Shown here piece by piece: positions 52,362 through 60,673 of a DNA stretch of 64,000 nucleotides (position 1 is the first letter of the stretch; every line of letters starts with the position of its first letter). The position numbers were made by a program, and so were the translations under genes. The stretch is from Aedoeadaptatus urinae (lineage in GTDB: Bacteria; Bacillota; Clostridia; Tissierellales; Peptoniphilaceae). Under the pieces are notes generated by a model. The model searched no databases and had not been told where the DNA came from. It was given only the letters and a program-made list of their open reading frames with translations. Location: contig NZ_LT707416.1 of NCBI RefSeq assembly GCF_900155585.1, positions 1-64,000 on the forward strand, given 5' to 3'.

Positions 52362-52390
52362 ATTTTAACAATACGGGAATGCATTTTCAA
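52362..52390 (-). promoter_or_regulatory. Sigma-A-type promoter of thl-crt-hbd
   Basis: On the minus strand: TTGAAA (52385-52390), 17-bp spacer, TAAAAT (52362-52367). It lies back-to-back with the tRNA promoter, 3 bp between the -35 boxes. Confidence 0.75.
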
Positions 52391-52393
52391 GCC

Positions 52394-52422
52394 TTGACAG
52401 AAATTTTTTTCAGACGTAAAAT
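52394..52422 (+). promoter_or_regulatory. Promoter of the tRNA-Gly gene
   Basis: TTGACA (52394-52399), 17-bp spacer, TAAAAT (52417-52422), 12 nt before the tRNA 5' end. Confidence 0.85.
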
Positions 52423-52434
52423 GAGTTTACTTAT

Positions 52435-52508
52435 GCGGGTGTAGCTCAGTGGCAGAGCCTCGGCTTCCCAAGCCGATCGCGAGGGTTCGATTCCCTTCAC
52501 CCGCTCCA
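52435..52508 (+). tRNA. tRNA-Gly, anticodon CCC
   Basis: Acceptor arms GCGGGTG and CACCCGC, D-arm GCTC/GAGC, anticodon stem TCGGC/GCCGA with loop TTCCCAA (anticodon CCC, reads GGG), T-arm GAGGG-TTCGATT-CCCTT, and an encoded CCA end. 74 nt including CCA. It has its own promoter and terminator. Confidence 0.97.
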
Positions 52509-52528
52509 CGGCCTTTGGCCGTTTTTTT
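52509..52528 (+). terminator. Terminator after the tRNA gene
   Basis: CGGCC-TTT-GGCCG followed by seven T residues. Confidence 0.92.
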
Positions 52529-52535
52529 GTTGCAA

Positions 52536-53051
52536 TTAAGCGGGAAAGTGCATGAGAGAATAGACGGGCACGCCTATTTTTTCCCTGCCGTTTAAGCCGT
52601 CCAGCTCGATTAAAACCAAACAGCCCACCACATCGGCACCGGCTGCTTCACAAATTTCCACCGCCGCTTTCCCCGTGCCGCCGGTGGCCAAGAGATCGTC
52701 GACGATCAAAACCTTTTCCCCGGGTGCCACGGCGTCGATGTGCATTTCCACCTTGTCGGAGCCGTATTCCAAATCATATTCTGCGGACAGCGTGGCTGCG
52801 GGAAGCTTCCCCGGCTTTCGAACGGGCACAAAGCCCACCCCCAGGTCGTAGGCCAAGGGCGCGCCCAGTAAAAAGCCCCGGGCTTCGATGGCCACGACCT
52901 TGTCTATGCTCTCATCCTTTACCAGCTCCTTTAGGGCGTCGATGCAGGCGCGGAAGGCCTCGCCGTCTTTTAAAAGGGTGGTAATGTCGCGAAAGATAAT
53001 CCCTTCCTTGGGATAGTCTTTCAAGCTTCTGATTTTTTCTTTTAAATCCAT
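52536..53051 (-). CDS. apt: Adenine phosphoribosyltransferase
   Basis: 171 residues from the ATG at 53051 with GAGAGG upstream, giving MDLKEKIRSLKDYPKEGIIF at the N-terminus as in the family. PRPP motif VLIVDDLLATGGTGKA, and FVPVRKPGKLP. Converts adenine to AMP. Divergent from fbp across a very short shared promoter region. Confidence 0.95.
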   Translation of the reverse strand: MDLKEKIRSLKDYPKEGIIFRDITTLLKDGEAFRACIDALKELVKDESIDKVVAIEARGFLLGAPLAYDLGVGFVPVRKPGKLPAATLSAEYDLEYGSDKVEMHIDAVAPGEKVLIVDDLLATGGTGKAAVEICEAAGADVVGCLVLIELDGLNGREKIGVPVYSLMHFPA

Positions 53052-53075
53052 GGTCGCCTCTCTTTCTTCATCGTT

Positions 53076-53096
53076 TATACCCAAAAAGTGGGTATA
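53076..53096. promoter_or_regulatory. Inverted TATACCCA-AAAAG-TGGGTATA between apt and fbp
   Basis: A perfect 8-bp inverted repeat with a 5-nt spacer, centred between divergent apt (start 53051) and fbp (start 53117). Each arm ends in a -10-like TATAAA or TATAGA for one of the genes, so the two -10 regions lie nose to tail and one polymerase or regulator should exclude the other. Confidence 0.6.
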
Positions 53097-53116
53097 GAAC
53101 AACTAAGGAGGAGCTC

Positions 53117-55078
53117 ATGGACCAATTATCCCGATTAGAAAAAAATTACTACCGCCTCTTGGCCGAAAAGTACCCGTCCCGGGACCGCGCTTTGGCCGAG
53201 GCGCTTTTATTGGAAAGCGGCCTGAATCTGCCGAAGCCCACGGAGCATTTCGTCAGCGATTTACACGGCGAGTACCGCGCTTTTACCCACGTGCTTCGAA
53301 ACGCATCGGGGGTTTTGCGCCGCTACATCGACGAATTATTTCCCGATAAAAACGAGGCCGATCGAAAGCGGCTGGCCACCATTCTCTACTATCCGGAGGA
53401 AAAGCTAAAGCTGCTGAAGGAAACCATGGCCCCCGACGCTTACGACGCTCTGCTGAAAAATACCTTGGCGGATTTAATCGTGGTGGCAAAGCGGGTGGCG
53501 GCGAAGTACGACCACAGTCAGGTGGAGGCCACCTTTCCCGAGGACAGGAGAAAAATTTTAAATCTGCTGCTTTTGGAAGAGGCGGGCCTGCGCCACAAGG
53601 CGAATTACGTCAAAACCCTCCACGAAAAAATCGTGGCTTACGGCGAAGGGGAGGTCTATATTAAGGACCTGGCCGATCTTTCCGTGCGCTACGCCGTCAA
53701 AACCCTACACGTCTTAGGCGACATTTACGACCGGGGGGAAGAGGCGGAAAAAATCATGGACCTGCTCATGGCCCTGCCGAAGGTGGACATTCAGTGGGGC
53801 AATCACGACATCGCCTGGATCGGCGCCTGCACGGGGAACTTTGCTTTAGCCGCCAATGTGATCCGCATCGCTCTGCGCTACAATGTGGCCCACACCATCG
53901 AGGACGGCTACGGCATCAATCTCATGCCCCTGGTGCCCTACGCGGAAAAATACGAAGCGTCGGCGCCCTTTTATCCGAAAAATCCCGATCCCGATCCGTC
54001 GCGAAACGAAAGTCTCGCCAAGCTGCACAAGGCCATGGCCGTCCTGCAGTTTAAGGCGGAGGGCCAGCTTATCGCCGCCCATCCGGAGTACGGTATGGAC
54101 TCCATGCGCCTATTGCACCGCATCGATTTCGAAACGAAGACCGTGGAGGTCGACGGCAAGAGCTATCCCCTTCTCGACGCCGACTTTCCCACGGTGGATC
54201 CCTCAGATCCCTACGCCTACACGGCGGAGGAAAAAGACGTGGTGGCCCGGCTTACGGAAAGCTTTACTTCCTGCGAGCGGTTGAAAAAACATATTCGCTT
54301 TATGGTCGAATCGGGGAGCATGTATTTAATTCGAAACGACAATCTCCTCTTCCACGGTTGTTTGCCTACAGGCGAAGAGGGCAGCTTCGCCCCCACCGAC
54401 GTCTTGGGCGCGCCCCTGGCCGGGCGAGAGCTCTTCGATGCCTTCGACCGCGTGGTTCGTGACAGCTTCTTCGCCCGAGGCGAGAAGCAGAGGGAGGCCT
54501 CGGACATGCTTTTTTACCTCTGGTGCGGCAAGGGCTCGCCCCTTTTCGGAAAGGAGCGCATCACCACCTTTGAGCGCTACTTTATCGAGGACCCCGTCAC
54601 TCATATCGAGGAAAAAAATCCCTACTACCGCCTGCGGGAAGAATCCGCCTTTGCGGAAAAAATCCTTCGCGCCTTCGGCATCGACGAGGCCCGGGGAAAG
54701 ATCATTAACGGCCACACGCCGGTGAAACGAAACACCGGCGAGGACCCGGTGAAGGCGGATGGAAAGGTCCTGGTTATCGACGGCGGCTTTGCCCACGCCT
54801 ATCGAAAGACCACGGGAACGGCGGGCTACACCCTGATCTCCAATTCCTATGGCGTGCTCCTCGCCACCCACAGTCCCATGAAGGACGAGGAGAAGCGCAT
54901 CTCAGACGACATCGACATCACCTCCTCCTTGGCCTTTGTTGCGGAATACGACCGACGGCGTCTGGTGCGAGACACCGACGGCGGCAAGCGGGCGGAGGCG
55001 GCCATTAAAGAGCTCACCACCCTGGCGGCTCTCTACGAAAAGGGCGAGATCAAGGAAAGAAAAAAAGGGCGAGGATAG
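53117..55078 (+). CDS. fbp: Fructose-1,6-bisphosphatase class III
   Basis: 653 residues, the Firmicute-type class III enzyme with a calcineurin-like metallophosphatase core. Metal motifs: VSDLHGEYRAF near residue 47, GDIYDRGEEAEK and WGNHDIAWIG near 205-235, and the later NGHTPVKRNTGEDP. It catalyses the gluconeogenic step from fructose 1,6-bisphosphate. AAGGAGG precedes the ATG. Monocistronic. Confidence 0.95.
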   Translation: MDQLSRLEKNYYRLLAEKYPSRDRALAEALLLESGLNLPKPTEHFVSDLHGEYRAFTHVLRNASGVLRRYIDELFPDKNEADRKRLATILYYPEEKLKLLKETMAPDAYDALLKNTLADLIVVAKRVAAKYDHSQVEATFPEDRRKILNLLLLEEAGLRHKANYVKTLHEKIVAYGEGEVYIKDLADLSVRYAVKTLHVLGDIYDRGEEAEKIMDLLMALPKVDIQWGNHDIAWIGACTGNFALAANVIRIALRYNVAHTIEDGYGINLMPLVPYAEKYEASAPFYPKNPDPDPSRNESLAKLHKAMAVLQFKAEGQLIAAHPEYGMDSMRLLHRIDFETKTVEVDGKSYPLLDADFPTVDPSDPYAYTAEEKDVVARLTESFTSCERLKKHIRFMVESGSMYLIRNDNLLFHGCLPTGEEGSFAPTDVLGAPLAGRELFDAFDRVVRDSFFARGEKQREASDMLFYLWCGKGSPLFGKERITTFERYFIEDPVTHIEEKNPYYRLREESAFAEKILRAFGIDEARGKIINGHTPVKRNTGEDPVKADGKVLVIDGGFAHAYRKTTGTAGYTLISNSYGVLLATHSPMKDEEKRISDDIDITSSLAFVAEYDRRRLVRDTDGGKRAEAAIKELTTLAALYEKGEIKERKKGRG

Positions 55079-55105
55079 CATCCCCGCACCATTTAAAAAA
55101 CATCC

Positions 55106-55121
55106 GCCGAAAATTTTCGGC
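55106..55121. other. Perfect 16-bp palindrome GCCGAAAATTTTCGGC
   Basis: It lies 28 nt after the fbp stop. No T-run follows on the plus strand. It could be a transcript hairpin or a protein site; it is not part of the repeat copy at 30734. Confidence 0.5.
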
Positions 55122-55133
55122 ACAAAAAAATTC

Positions 55134-55201
55134 GGTTCTATGTCAACCATAGGGGAGTCTGGTGAAAATCAGGCTCCTTTTTGTTGTGCGCTTTGCATGA
55201 A
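55134..55201 (+). repeat. Hairpin repeat element, copy 2
   Basis: Second copy of the element at 30734-30802: GGTTCTATGTCAACCAT, hairpin GGAGTCTG / CAGGCTCC with loop GTGAAAAT, TTTTT, then GTGCGCTTTGCATGAAA. Stem differences from copy 1 are compensated. Both copies lie just after a plus-strand gene (ahpF, fbp). Confidence 0.65.
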
Positions 55202-55236
55202 AAAACCCCTCCATCCGATTTGGATGTGGGGGTTTA
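55201..55236. terminator. Terminator after the MFS gene (bidirectional)
   Basis: AACCCC-TC-CATCC / GGATG-TG-GGGGTT hairpin flanked by A-run and T-run; on the minus strand it lies 13 nt past the MFS stop. Confidence 0.82.
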
Positions 55237-55248
55237 TTTCAGCAAAAA

Positions 55249-56556
55249 TCAATTAAAGTGGCGAACGGAAAAGGGAATTTTTCTACGCTGTGACGGATTT
55301 TTTTCCGGTGCTTTCGTCTTCGAAAAGGCCAATCCGATCAACACAATGGCTGCGAGGACCAGCACGACGGCCAACAGGAAGGGCTTGCCATAGCCTCCGG
55401 TGAGGCTGCGGAAAACCTCAATAAGGGTTACGCCCAAGGACGAGGCCACGGTGGTAACGAGGACGACATAGGAATAAATTTCGCCGTAATTTCTGTTGCC
55501 GAAAACACCTCGAACAATTAACGGGAGAAACATGGTGGTCGTCGGAACGATGAAGCCGAAAAGAATGGCGCCCAGACTATTGAGCAAGGGATTAGCGCCG
55601 GCAAAGTATAAGAGGACAAAGCCGGCCCCGACGATGGTTAGAACGAGGCATGTAATTTTAGAGATGCCGAAGCGATCGCAAGCACTGCCTAAAACAAATT
55701 TACTCAATGTATTCGTCAACATGACATAGGAGATCATCGAGGCTCCGAAGACAGGGCTTAAGCCCACCGACGGCGCGTAGGACGGCATATGATAGGTAAA
55801 GCAAGTTAAAATCATCATAAGGGCCGCTGCCAATAAGACGTAATAAAATTTCGCGGAACGAAGGGCTTGAGATTTGGTCATTCCCGTCAGTTCTTCATTT
55901 TTTTCGGATGGGACATCGGCCGTTTCCTTTTCCTCTATGTAGCCGTAAGGATGAAGGTTCATCTCTTTCGGGCTTTTTTTAATGAGGAATAAAGCGGGCA
56001 AGACGCCGAGAACAAATACTAAAAGGGCATATAAGAGGTAGGCGCTTCGCCAGCCGAATTGAGCGATGCAAGCTGCGCCCAAGGGGCTTAAGATCATGCC
56101 GCCGATTCCGGAAAAGCCGAGGGCAATTCCCAAGGCAAAGGCCATTTTTTCTTTAAACCAATTGCCGATTAAGATAGGGGTTAAGACGTAAAACACGACG
56201 CTTGCCCCCACCCCGGCCAGAACAAAGGCAAGGGCCATGGTAGTCAGTCCTTGGGCACGAGACATAAGGACCAAGGAAAGGGCCATGAGGGCAAAACTTC
56301 CTCCTGCCAAGAGATTGACTTTTTTTCTTTGGATGAGCTTGACGGCCAAGGGGCTCAAAAAACCGGTGACTAACCCGGAAAGGGTGGCCGTGGCAAGGGT
56401 AAAGGAGCTTTTCGCCACGCCGAGACTTTCAGATACCGGTGTCATAAAAATCCCCATACAGCTACCGAATATACTGATTCCGGCAACACTCATCAAACAA
56501 CAGGCAATTAAAATAATCCAGGCATAATGAATTTTTTTCGGCATACTCTTTTCCAT
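55249..56556 (-). CDS. MFS transporter, oxalate/formate antiporter (OFA)-like
   Basis: 435 residues from the ATG at 56556 (AAAGGAAACAGCC before it). Twelve hydrophobic segments; first segment YAWIILIACCLMSVAGISIF and a central loop rich in Lys/Glu (~195-225) are typical of the OFA/monocarboxylate group. Third gene of an operon with the flavoenzyme and BaiE-like protein, so it probably moves their substrate or product, a role like BaiG in bile-acid operons. Substrate unknown. Confidence 0.87.
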   Translation of the reverse strand: MEKSMPKKIHYAWIILIACCLMSVAGISIFGSCMGIFMTPVSESLGVAKSSFTLATATLSGLVTGFLSPLAVKLIQRKKVNLLAGGSFALMALSLVLMSRAQGLTTMALAFVLAGVGASVVFYVLTPILIGNWFKEKMAFALGIALGFSGIGGMILSPLGAACIAQFGWRSAYLLYALLVFVLGVLPALFLIKKSPKEMNLHPYGYIEEKETADVPSEKNEELTGMTKSQALRSAKFYYVLLAAALMMILTCFTYHMPSYAPSVGLSPVFGASMISYVMLTNTLSKFVLGSACDRFGISKITCLVLTIVGAGFVLLYFAGANPLLNSLGAILFGFIVPTTTMFLPLIVRGVFGNRNYGEIYSYVVLVTTVASSLGVTLIEVFRSLTGGYGKPFLLAVVLVLAAIVLIGLAFSKTKAPEKNPSQRRKIPFSVRHFN

Positions 56557-56569
56557 GGCTGTTTCCTTT

Positions 56570-58507
56570 CTAATCCAGGGCATAGGCGGCATCGAAGCCG
56601 TCTCGCATGGCTTGGCCGATGCGGCCGGTGGTGGCGACGGCACTTCCGATGACGCGGACGTTTTCGAAATTGTCTTGAATCTTTTGGATTTTCTCGTTAT
56701 TGGGGCGGACGCCTAAGGAAAGGATGACGGCATCGGCTTCCAAATCAAAGACTTTTCCCGTGTTTAAATCTTCCAAAGTGACTGATTTTTCTTGAATCGA
56801 TTGAAGTGCACAAGACGTGTTGAGGACTACATTTTTTTCCTTTAAGTGGTCCAGTTCCGGCTTAATGTAGGTGGGAAGGACGCCGATGCCGATGGCTTTT
56901 TGCATTTCCACAACTTGGACTTCATTATCCTCTGCCAGGAAAGAAGCCACATCCAGTCCCGATAAACCGCCGCCGATGACGACGATTTTCTTCCCGGAAA
57001 GTGTAATCTCTTGATCTAAAATTTGTCCTACGGTGTAAATGTGATCGGATTCGATGCCGGGAATTTTTTTAGGAATAACCGGATCCGCACCTGTGGCGAC
57101 GAAGACGGCGTAGGGATTTAAAGACTTGATCTCGTCGACCGTCGGCCCATGATTTAAATGGATTTCAACACCGTACTTGTCGCATTCTCTTTTCAAAACC
57201 TCGGGCAATTGGTGGGTCCAATCTTTCATAGGCGGTTGGCCTGCCAAGAAGGTATCGCCCCCTAAATGGTCTTTTTGTTCGAATAAAGTGACTTTAAAGC
57301 CCCGTTGACCTAAAACAGAGGCGGCTTCCATACCGGCGACGCCACCGCCGATAACAACCACTTGCCGTCCTTGGCCGTCGATTTTTAAAGGCGCAAGTTC
57401 AGATTCCCTGCCGGTCTTCGGATTGACGGCGCAGGAGACAACTTTGAACTTACTTTCACAGTCGGCGCAATACAGACATGAAATGCAGTGATGTATGAGA
57501 TCTTCTTCGCCTGCCATGGCTTTTTTGCACCAATAAGGATCTGCCAGAGACTGTCTCGCCAAGCCGACGAAGTCGCTGACGCCTTCTTCGAGAAGGGATT
57601 CTGCAAATTCCGGTGTTTTAATGGTGTTTACGGCAATCACGGGAATCTGAACAGCGGCTTTAATGGTTTTTGCCAAGTGCTTCTTCCATCCTTGGCCGTA
57701 AAAAACCGGTTCGATGACGGGCTTTTCGGCGCCGAAGGTGGAGTTGGAAATGTTTAGCGCATCGGCTCCGGCCGCTTCGAGGAGCTTCGCCGTGATGACG
57801 GCATCGTCCAAGGTGGTGCCTCCCTCGACAAAATCCGAGCCGTTAAAGCGGACACTGACGGGAAAATCCTTACCACATTTTTCCTTAATGCCGCGGATGA
57901 TTTCGCAAATGACGCGGGCGCGATTTTCGTGGCTTCCACCGTAGGCATCCTCGCGGCGGTTTAAGTGAGGGCTTAAGAAGGTAGAGAGAAGGTAAATGTG
58001 GGCGGCGTGGATTTCAACCCCGTCCGCTTCTCCGAGCTGTGCATAAACAGCTCCCTGAACGAATCGATCGATCAAGGTTTGAATTTCCTCTACGGTCATG
58101 GCCCGCACCCGACGTCCGTCAGGGGTGGTGGATTCCGAAGGACCGATGGGATCTTTTCCATTCAGCAAGAGAGGATTGGCTCCCTGTCCTGCATGGGCGA
58201 GCTGGGCGAAAAACTTGGCGCCGTGGCGATGAACGACTCTGGCGATCTTTTGAACGGACAAAGCGGAATTTAAATCCAGCATGGTCAACTGGCTTGGTGC
58301 CGCGCGACCGGTTTCAAAGTCGATGTTGGCGTATTCTGCGATAATCAGGCCGATGCCGCCCTTTGCTCTTTCTTCATAATATTTCACCAAGGCGTCGTCG
58401 ACTCGACCGTAAGAATCCGCTAAAAGCGTCAGCATGCCGGGCATAACGACGCGATTTCTAATCTCTACCTTGCCGATTTTGCCTCTTGAAAATAAATGGG
58501 AATACAT
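56570..58507 (-). CDS. NADH:flavin oxidoreductase, 2,4-dienoyl-CoA reductase / BaiCD-BaiH type
   Basis: 645 residues, the full OYE-FeS-FAD architecture. N-terminal TIM barrel (SHLFSRGKIGKVEIRNRVVM; FAQLAHAGQGANP; GVEIHAAHIYLLSTFLSPHLN with the catalytic region). A [4Fe-4S] motif CISCLYCADC plus a later Cys near residues 340-360. The C-terminal part has two dinucleotide folds (VVVIGGGVAGMEAASVLGQ; IVVIGGGLSGLDVASFL). The family reduces enoyl-type double bonds: dienoyl-CoA, 2-enoates, or 3-oxo-steroid intermediates of bile acids. Middle gene of the bai-like operon. Confidence 0.92.
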   Translation of the reverse strand: MYSHLFSRGKIGKVEIRNRVVMPGMLTLLADSYGRVDDALVKYYEERAKGGIGLIIAEYANIDFETGRAAPSQLTMLDLNSALSVQKIARVVHRHGAKFFAQLAHAGQGANPLLLNGKDPIGPSESTTPDGRRVRAMTVEEIQTLIDRFVQGAVYAQLGEADGVEIHAAHIYLLSTFLSPHLNRREDAYGGSHENRARVICEIIRGIKEKCGKDFPVSVRFNGSDFVEGGTTLDDAVITAKLLEAAGADALNISNSTFGAEKPVIEPVFYGQGWKKHLAKTIKAAVQIPVIAVNTIKTPEFAESLLEEGVSDFVGLARQSLADPYWCKKAMAGEEDLIHHCISCLYCADCESKFKVVSCAVNPKTGRESELAPLKIDGQGRQVVVIGGGVAGMEAASVLGQRGFKVTLFEQKDHLGGDTFLAGQPPMKDWTHQLPEVLKRECDKYGVEIHLNHGPTVDEIKSLNPYAVFVATGADPVIPKKIPGIESDHIYTVGQILDQEITLSGKKIVVIGGGLSGLDVASFLAEDNEVQVVEMQKAIGIGVLPTYIKPELDHLKEKNVVLNTSCALQSIQEKSVTLEDLNTGKVFDLEADAVILSLGVRPNNEKIQKIQDNFENVRVIGSAVATTGRIGQAMRDGFDAAYALD

Positions 58508-58516
58508 AAGTACCTC

Positions 58517-58990
58517 CTAGTCGTTTATATCGTCGAAAATCACGCGGTAACGATGAATCTTGCTGGTCTTAACCTTCCAGCAACCGTCGATCTTTTCGAA
58601 TGTGTCTGCGTAGTAGCCGTAGCCTGTGAATGCGGCAAAGCCGTGAGTAATGACTTTGTCTTCGAAGGGGAAATAGGCTTTTGCCGTCGTTTCCGATGTA
58701 AGTTCAATTTCAGGAATATGTCCCATATGGGCACTTTGCGTTGTCGCGCCCATAAGTTTTTTCGAGTTGCTGATAATTTGCTCACAAGATCTCGAGGGTT
58801 CCGACTTTTCAGGAATGTCCGGATGCTGTCCCTTAAGGGGGTCTCGGGTAGAGTCGGAAAGGTCAAACACGATGTCATCTGCAAATACGGTTCTTAAGAG
58901 ATCGAAATTTTTGGTGTCGATGGCTCGCCAGTACCTTGCTTTACATTGCTTGATTTCCTCGATTGCAAGTAACTTTTCAACTTGATCCAT
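58517..58990 (-). CDS. SnoaL/NTF2-like dehydratase, BaiE-like
   Basis: 157 residues. Layout and motifs match bile acid 7-alpha-dehydratase BaiE: KARYWRAIDTK holds Tyr20 and Asp25 (BaiE Tyr30/Asp35), SAHMGHIPEIELTSE holds the catalytic-type His (88-91), and YADTFEKIDGCWKVKTSKIHR matches the C-terminal strand. Identity to BaiE is recalled and partial, so other small-molecule dehydratases or isomerases of the fold remain possible. First gene of the operon (AAAGGAGG before ATG); divergent from the PucR-type regulator. Confidence 0.78.
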   Translation of the reverse strand: MDQVEKLLAIEEIKQCKARYWRAIDTKNFDLLRTVFADDIVFDLSDSTRDPLKGQHPDIPEKSEPSRSCEQIISNSKKLMGATTQSAHMGHIPEIELTSETTAKAYFPFEDKVITHGFAAFTGYGYYADTFEKIDGCWKVKTSKIHRYRVIFDDIND

Positions 58991-59093
58991 AATGATCCTC
59001 CTTTTAATCGTTTGATTTATAACAAATCTTTGGTGCCTTTAGTATACGGTGGCGACGGGAAGGGCAACAATGGACGTACCGGACAAAAAAAGC

Positions 59094-59122
59094 TTGACCA
59101 TTTGTGCAAAATGCACCAAAAT
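59094..59122 (+). promoter_or_regulatory. Promoter and operator-like palindrome of the PucR-type regulator
   Basis: TTGACC (59094-59099), 17-bp spacer and CAAAAT (59117-59122). Between them lies GTGCA-AAA-TGCAC (59104-59116), extended to TTTGTGCA / TGCACCAAA, a good operator candidate. It sits in the 162-bp region shared with the divergent bai-like operon. Confidence 0.55.
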
Positions 59123-59152
59123 AAAAGGACGCTATGATGGGAGGTGCTTCTT

Positions 59153-60673
59153 ATGTACTTTAGCGAACTTATTGATATTTTAAAAAACCATTTTTCCCTT
59201 CAGGACTTGGCCATGGAAGAGGCCCCAGCGATTCGCGAGGTGCGCCTTTTGGATGGCAGTGAAGAGAGCTACAGGGAGGATGTTCTTTATTTTGCTTATG
59301 ATTTCGGCGACAATCCGCCCCTTCAGGGCTTTCTTTTCGGCGATGCAAAAATCAAGGGGGAGGTGCATTGCTTCCTTCGATTTCCGGAGGACCGGATTTT
59401 TTCCGTCTATAATATGGCGCAGCAAATACTTCGCGAAAAAGAAGTGCCGGATTTGTATCTGGAATTTAAAGACTTGGCGTATCAGGCGAAGGACTTTGAA
59501 AGCTTTATCAATGCCCTTGCCCTGCGCTTAGATAATCCCTTGATTCTCATCGATGCCGATTACCGCGTCGTCGCAAGCTCCAATTGCCCGCCGGTGAAAG
59601 AAGATCTTTGGGCTCGAATCGTTCGGCGAGGCTACTGCTTGTATCCCTTAATCAAGGCAAGTGAAGCCTCCCCCTCCTTCCGGCTGGGGCAACGAAGCAG
59701 AGAAGCGTACCTCGGGGAGATTTGTCAGCATACGCCCAGTCCGAAGATTTACAGCAAGATTTTTTTCAACGGCCGGTACTGGGGCGCCATCATCCTTATC
59801 GAAGAATCTTCCCCGCTTTCCGCGGTGCATTATGAAAATCTGCCGAAAATCAGCCGGCTTTTAGAAGAAATTTTGCCTCGGCTCCTTCCCGCCGCGTCGC
59901 CGGAGGGGCGTCCTGTGGATCAGGCATTTTATCGTCTCTTGGTAGGGGCGCATCCCGAAGATCTGGCCCATTCAAACGAATTACTTGCAAAAGGAGAGAT
60001 CCACCGAATAGCCGTTTTAAAGGCGCGTGGAAAAGATGAAAAAATAGCGCCGCCTATGGCAAAGATTCGTCGGTACTTTCCTACCGCTCCCGTGGCCGAG
60101 CTCCAAAACCAAGCCGTTCTCTTTCTTTCCTATGCCAAAGAAAAATCTTCCTTCCCTCAAATATTGAAAAGGTTGGAGGATCTGGCATCGGAACAACAGT
60201 TGATTGTCGGCCTCAGCCATGGGTTTGAGGATTTAAACCGAGTATCCGACTATTTTCGGCAAGGGCAAATGGCTTTAGAAACGCCAACCCCCGAGCCGGT
60301 CAACTCCTACGATCAAGTCTTTTTTCTAGCCCTGTTACAAGAATTTCAACGACGAAGCGAGAAGGATTTTTCCTGGGGAAACTACCTTCACCCGAGCTTA
60401 GAAATTCTCCTGGATTACGATAAAAAAAACCAAAGCCAACTTTACCGCACCCTCGAGGTTTACTTAGAGTCGGAAGCGTCCGTCCAAAAAACAGCCAAGC
60501 GGCTTTACCTCCATCGAAACACGGTCACTTATCGCCTTCGTCGCATTACAGAGCTTTGTCAGATCGATTTAAGCAACAGTCAAACGCGCTTTCTGCTCAG
60601 TGTTTCTTTCCAAATCAGGTCCTACATTCATCAAGGCCTTTTAAATCGGGAAATTGAACCGCAGACAAACTAA
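59153..60673 (+). CDS. PucR/CdaR-family transcriptional regulator
   Basis: 506 residues from the ATG at 59153, with GGGAGG 8 nt upstream (a GTG three codons earlier overlaps that site). The C-terminal PucR HTH is clear: YLESEASVQKTAKRLYLHRN followed by TVTYRLRRITELCQIDL. The N-terminal half includes a region like the PucR/GGDEF-like CdaR domain; no membrane segment. Relatives respond to purines, sugar acids or amines. Its divergent position makes it the probable regulator of the BaiE-like operon. Convergent hairpin CCCCC/GGGGG at 60677-60703 follows it. Confidence 0.87.
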   Translation: MYFSELIDILKNHFSLQDLAMEEAPAIREVRLLDGSEESYREDVLYFAYDFGDNPPLQGFLFGDAKIKGEVHCFLRFPEDRIFSVYNMAQQILREKEVPDLYLEFKDLAYQAKDFESFINALALRLDNPLILIDADYRVVASSNCPPVKEDLWARIVRRGYCLYPLIKASEASPSFRLGQRSREAYLGEICQHTPSPKIYSKIFFNGRYWGAIILIEESSPLSAVHYENLPKISRLLEEILPRLLPAASPEGRPVDQAFYRLLVGAHPEDLAHSNELLAKGEIHRIAVLKARGKDEKIAPPMAKIRRYFPTAPVAELQNQAVLFLSYAKEKSSFPQILKRLEDLASEQQLIVGLSHGFEDLNRVSDYFRQGQMALETPTPEPVNSYDQVFFLALLQEFQRRSEKDFSWGNYLHPSLEILLDYDKKNQSQLYRTLEVYLESEASVQKTAKRLYLHRNTVTYRLRRITELCQIDLSNSQTRFLLSVSFQIRSYIHQGLLNREIEPQTN

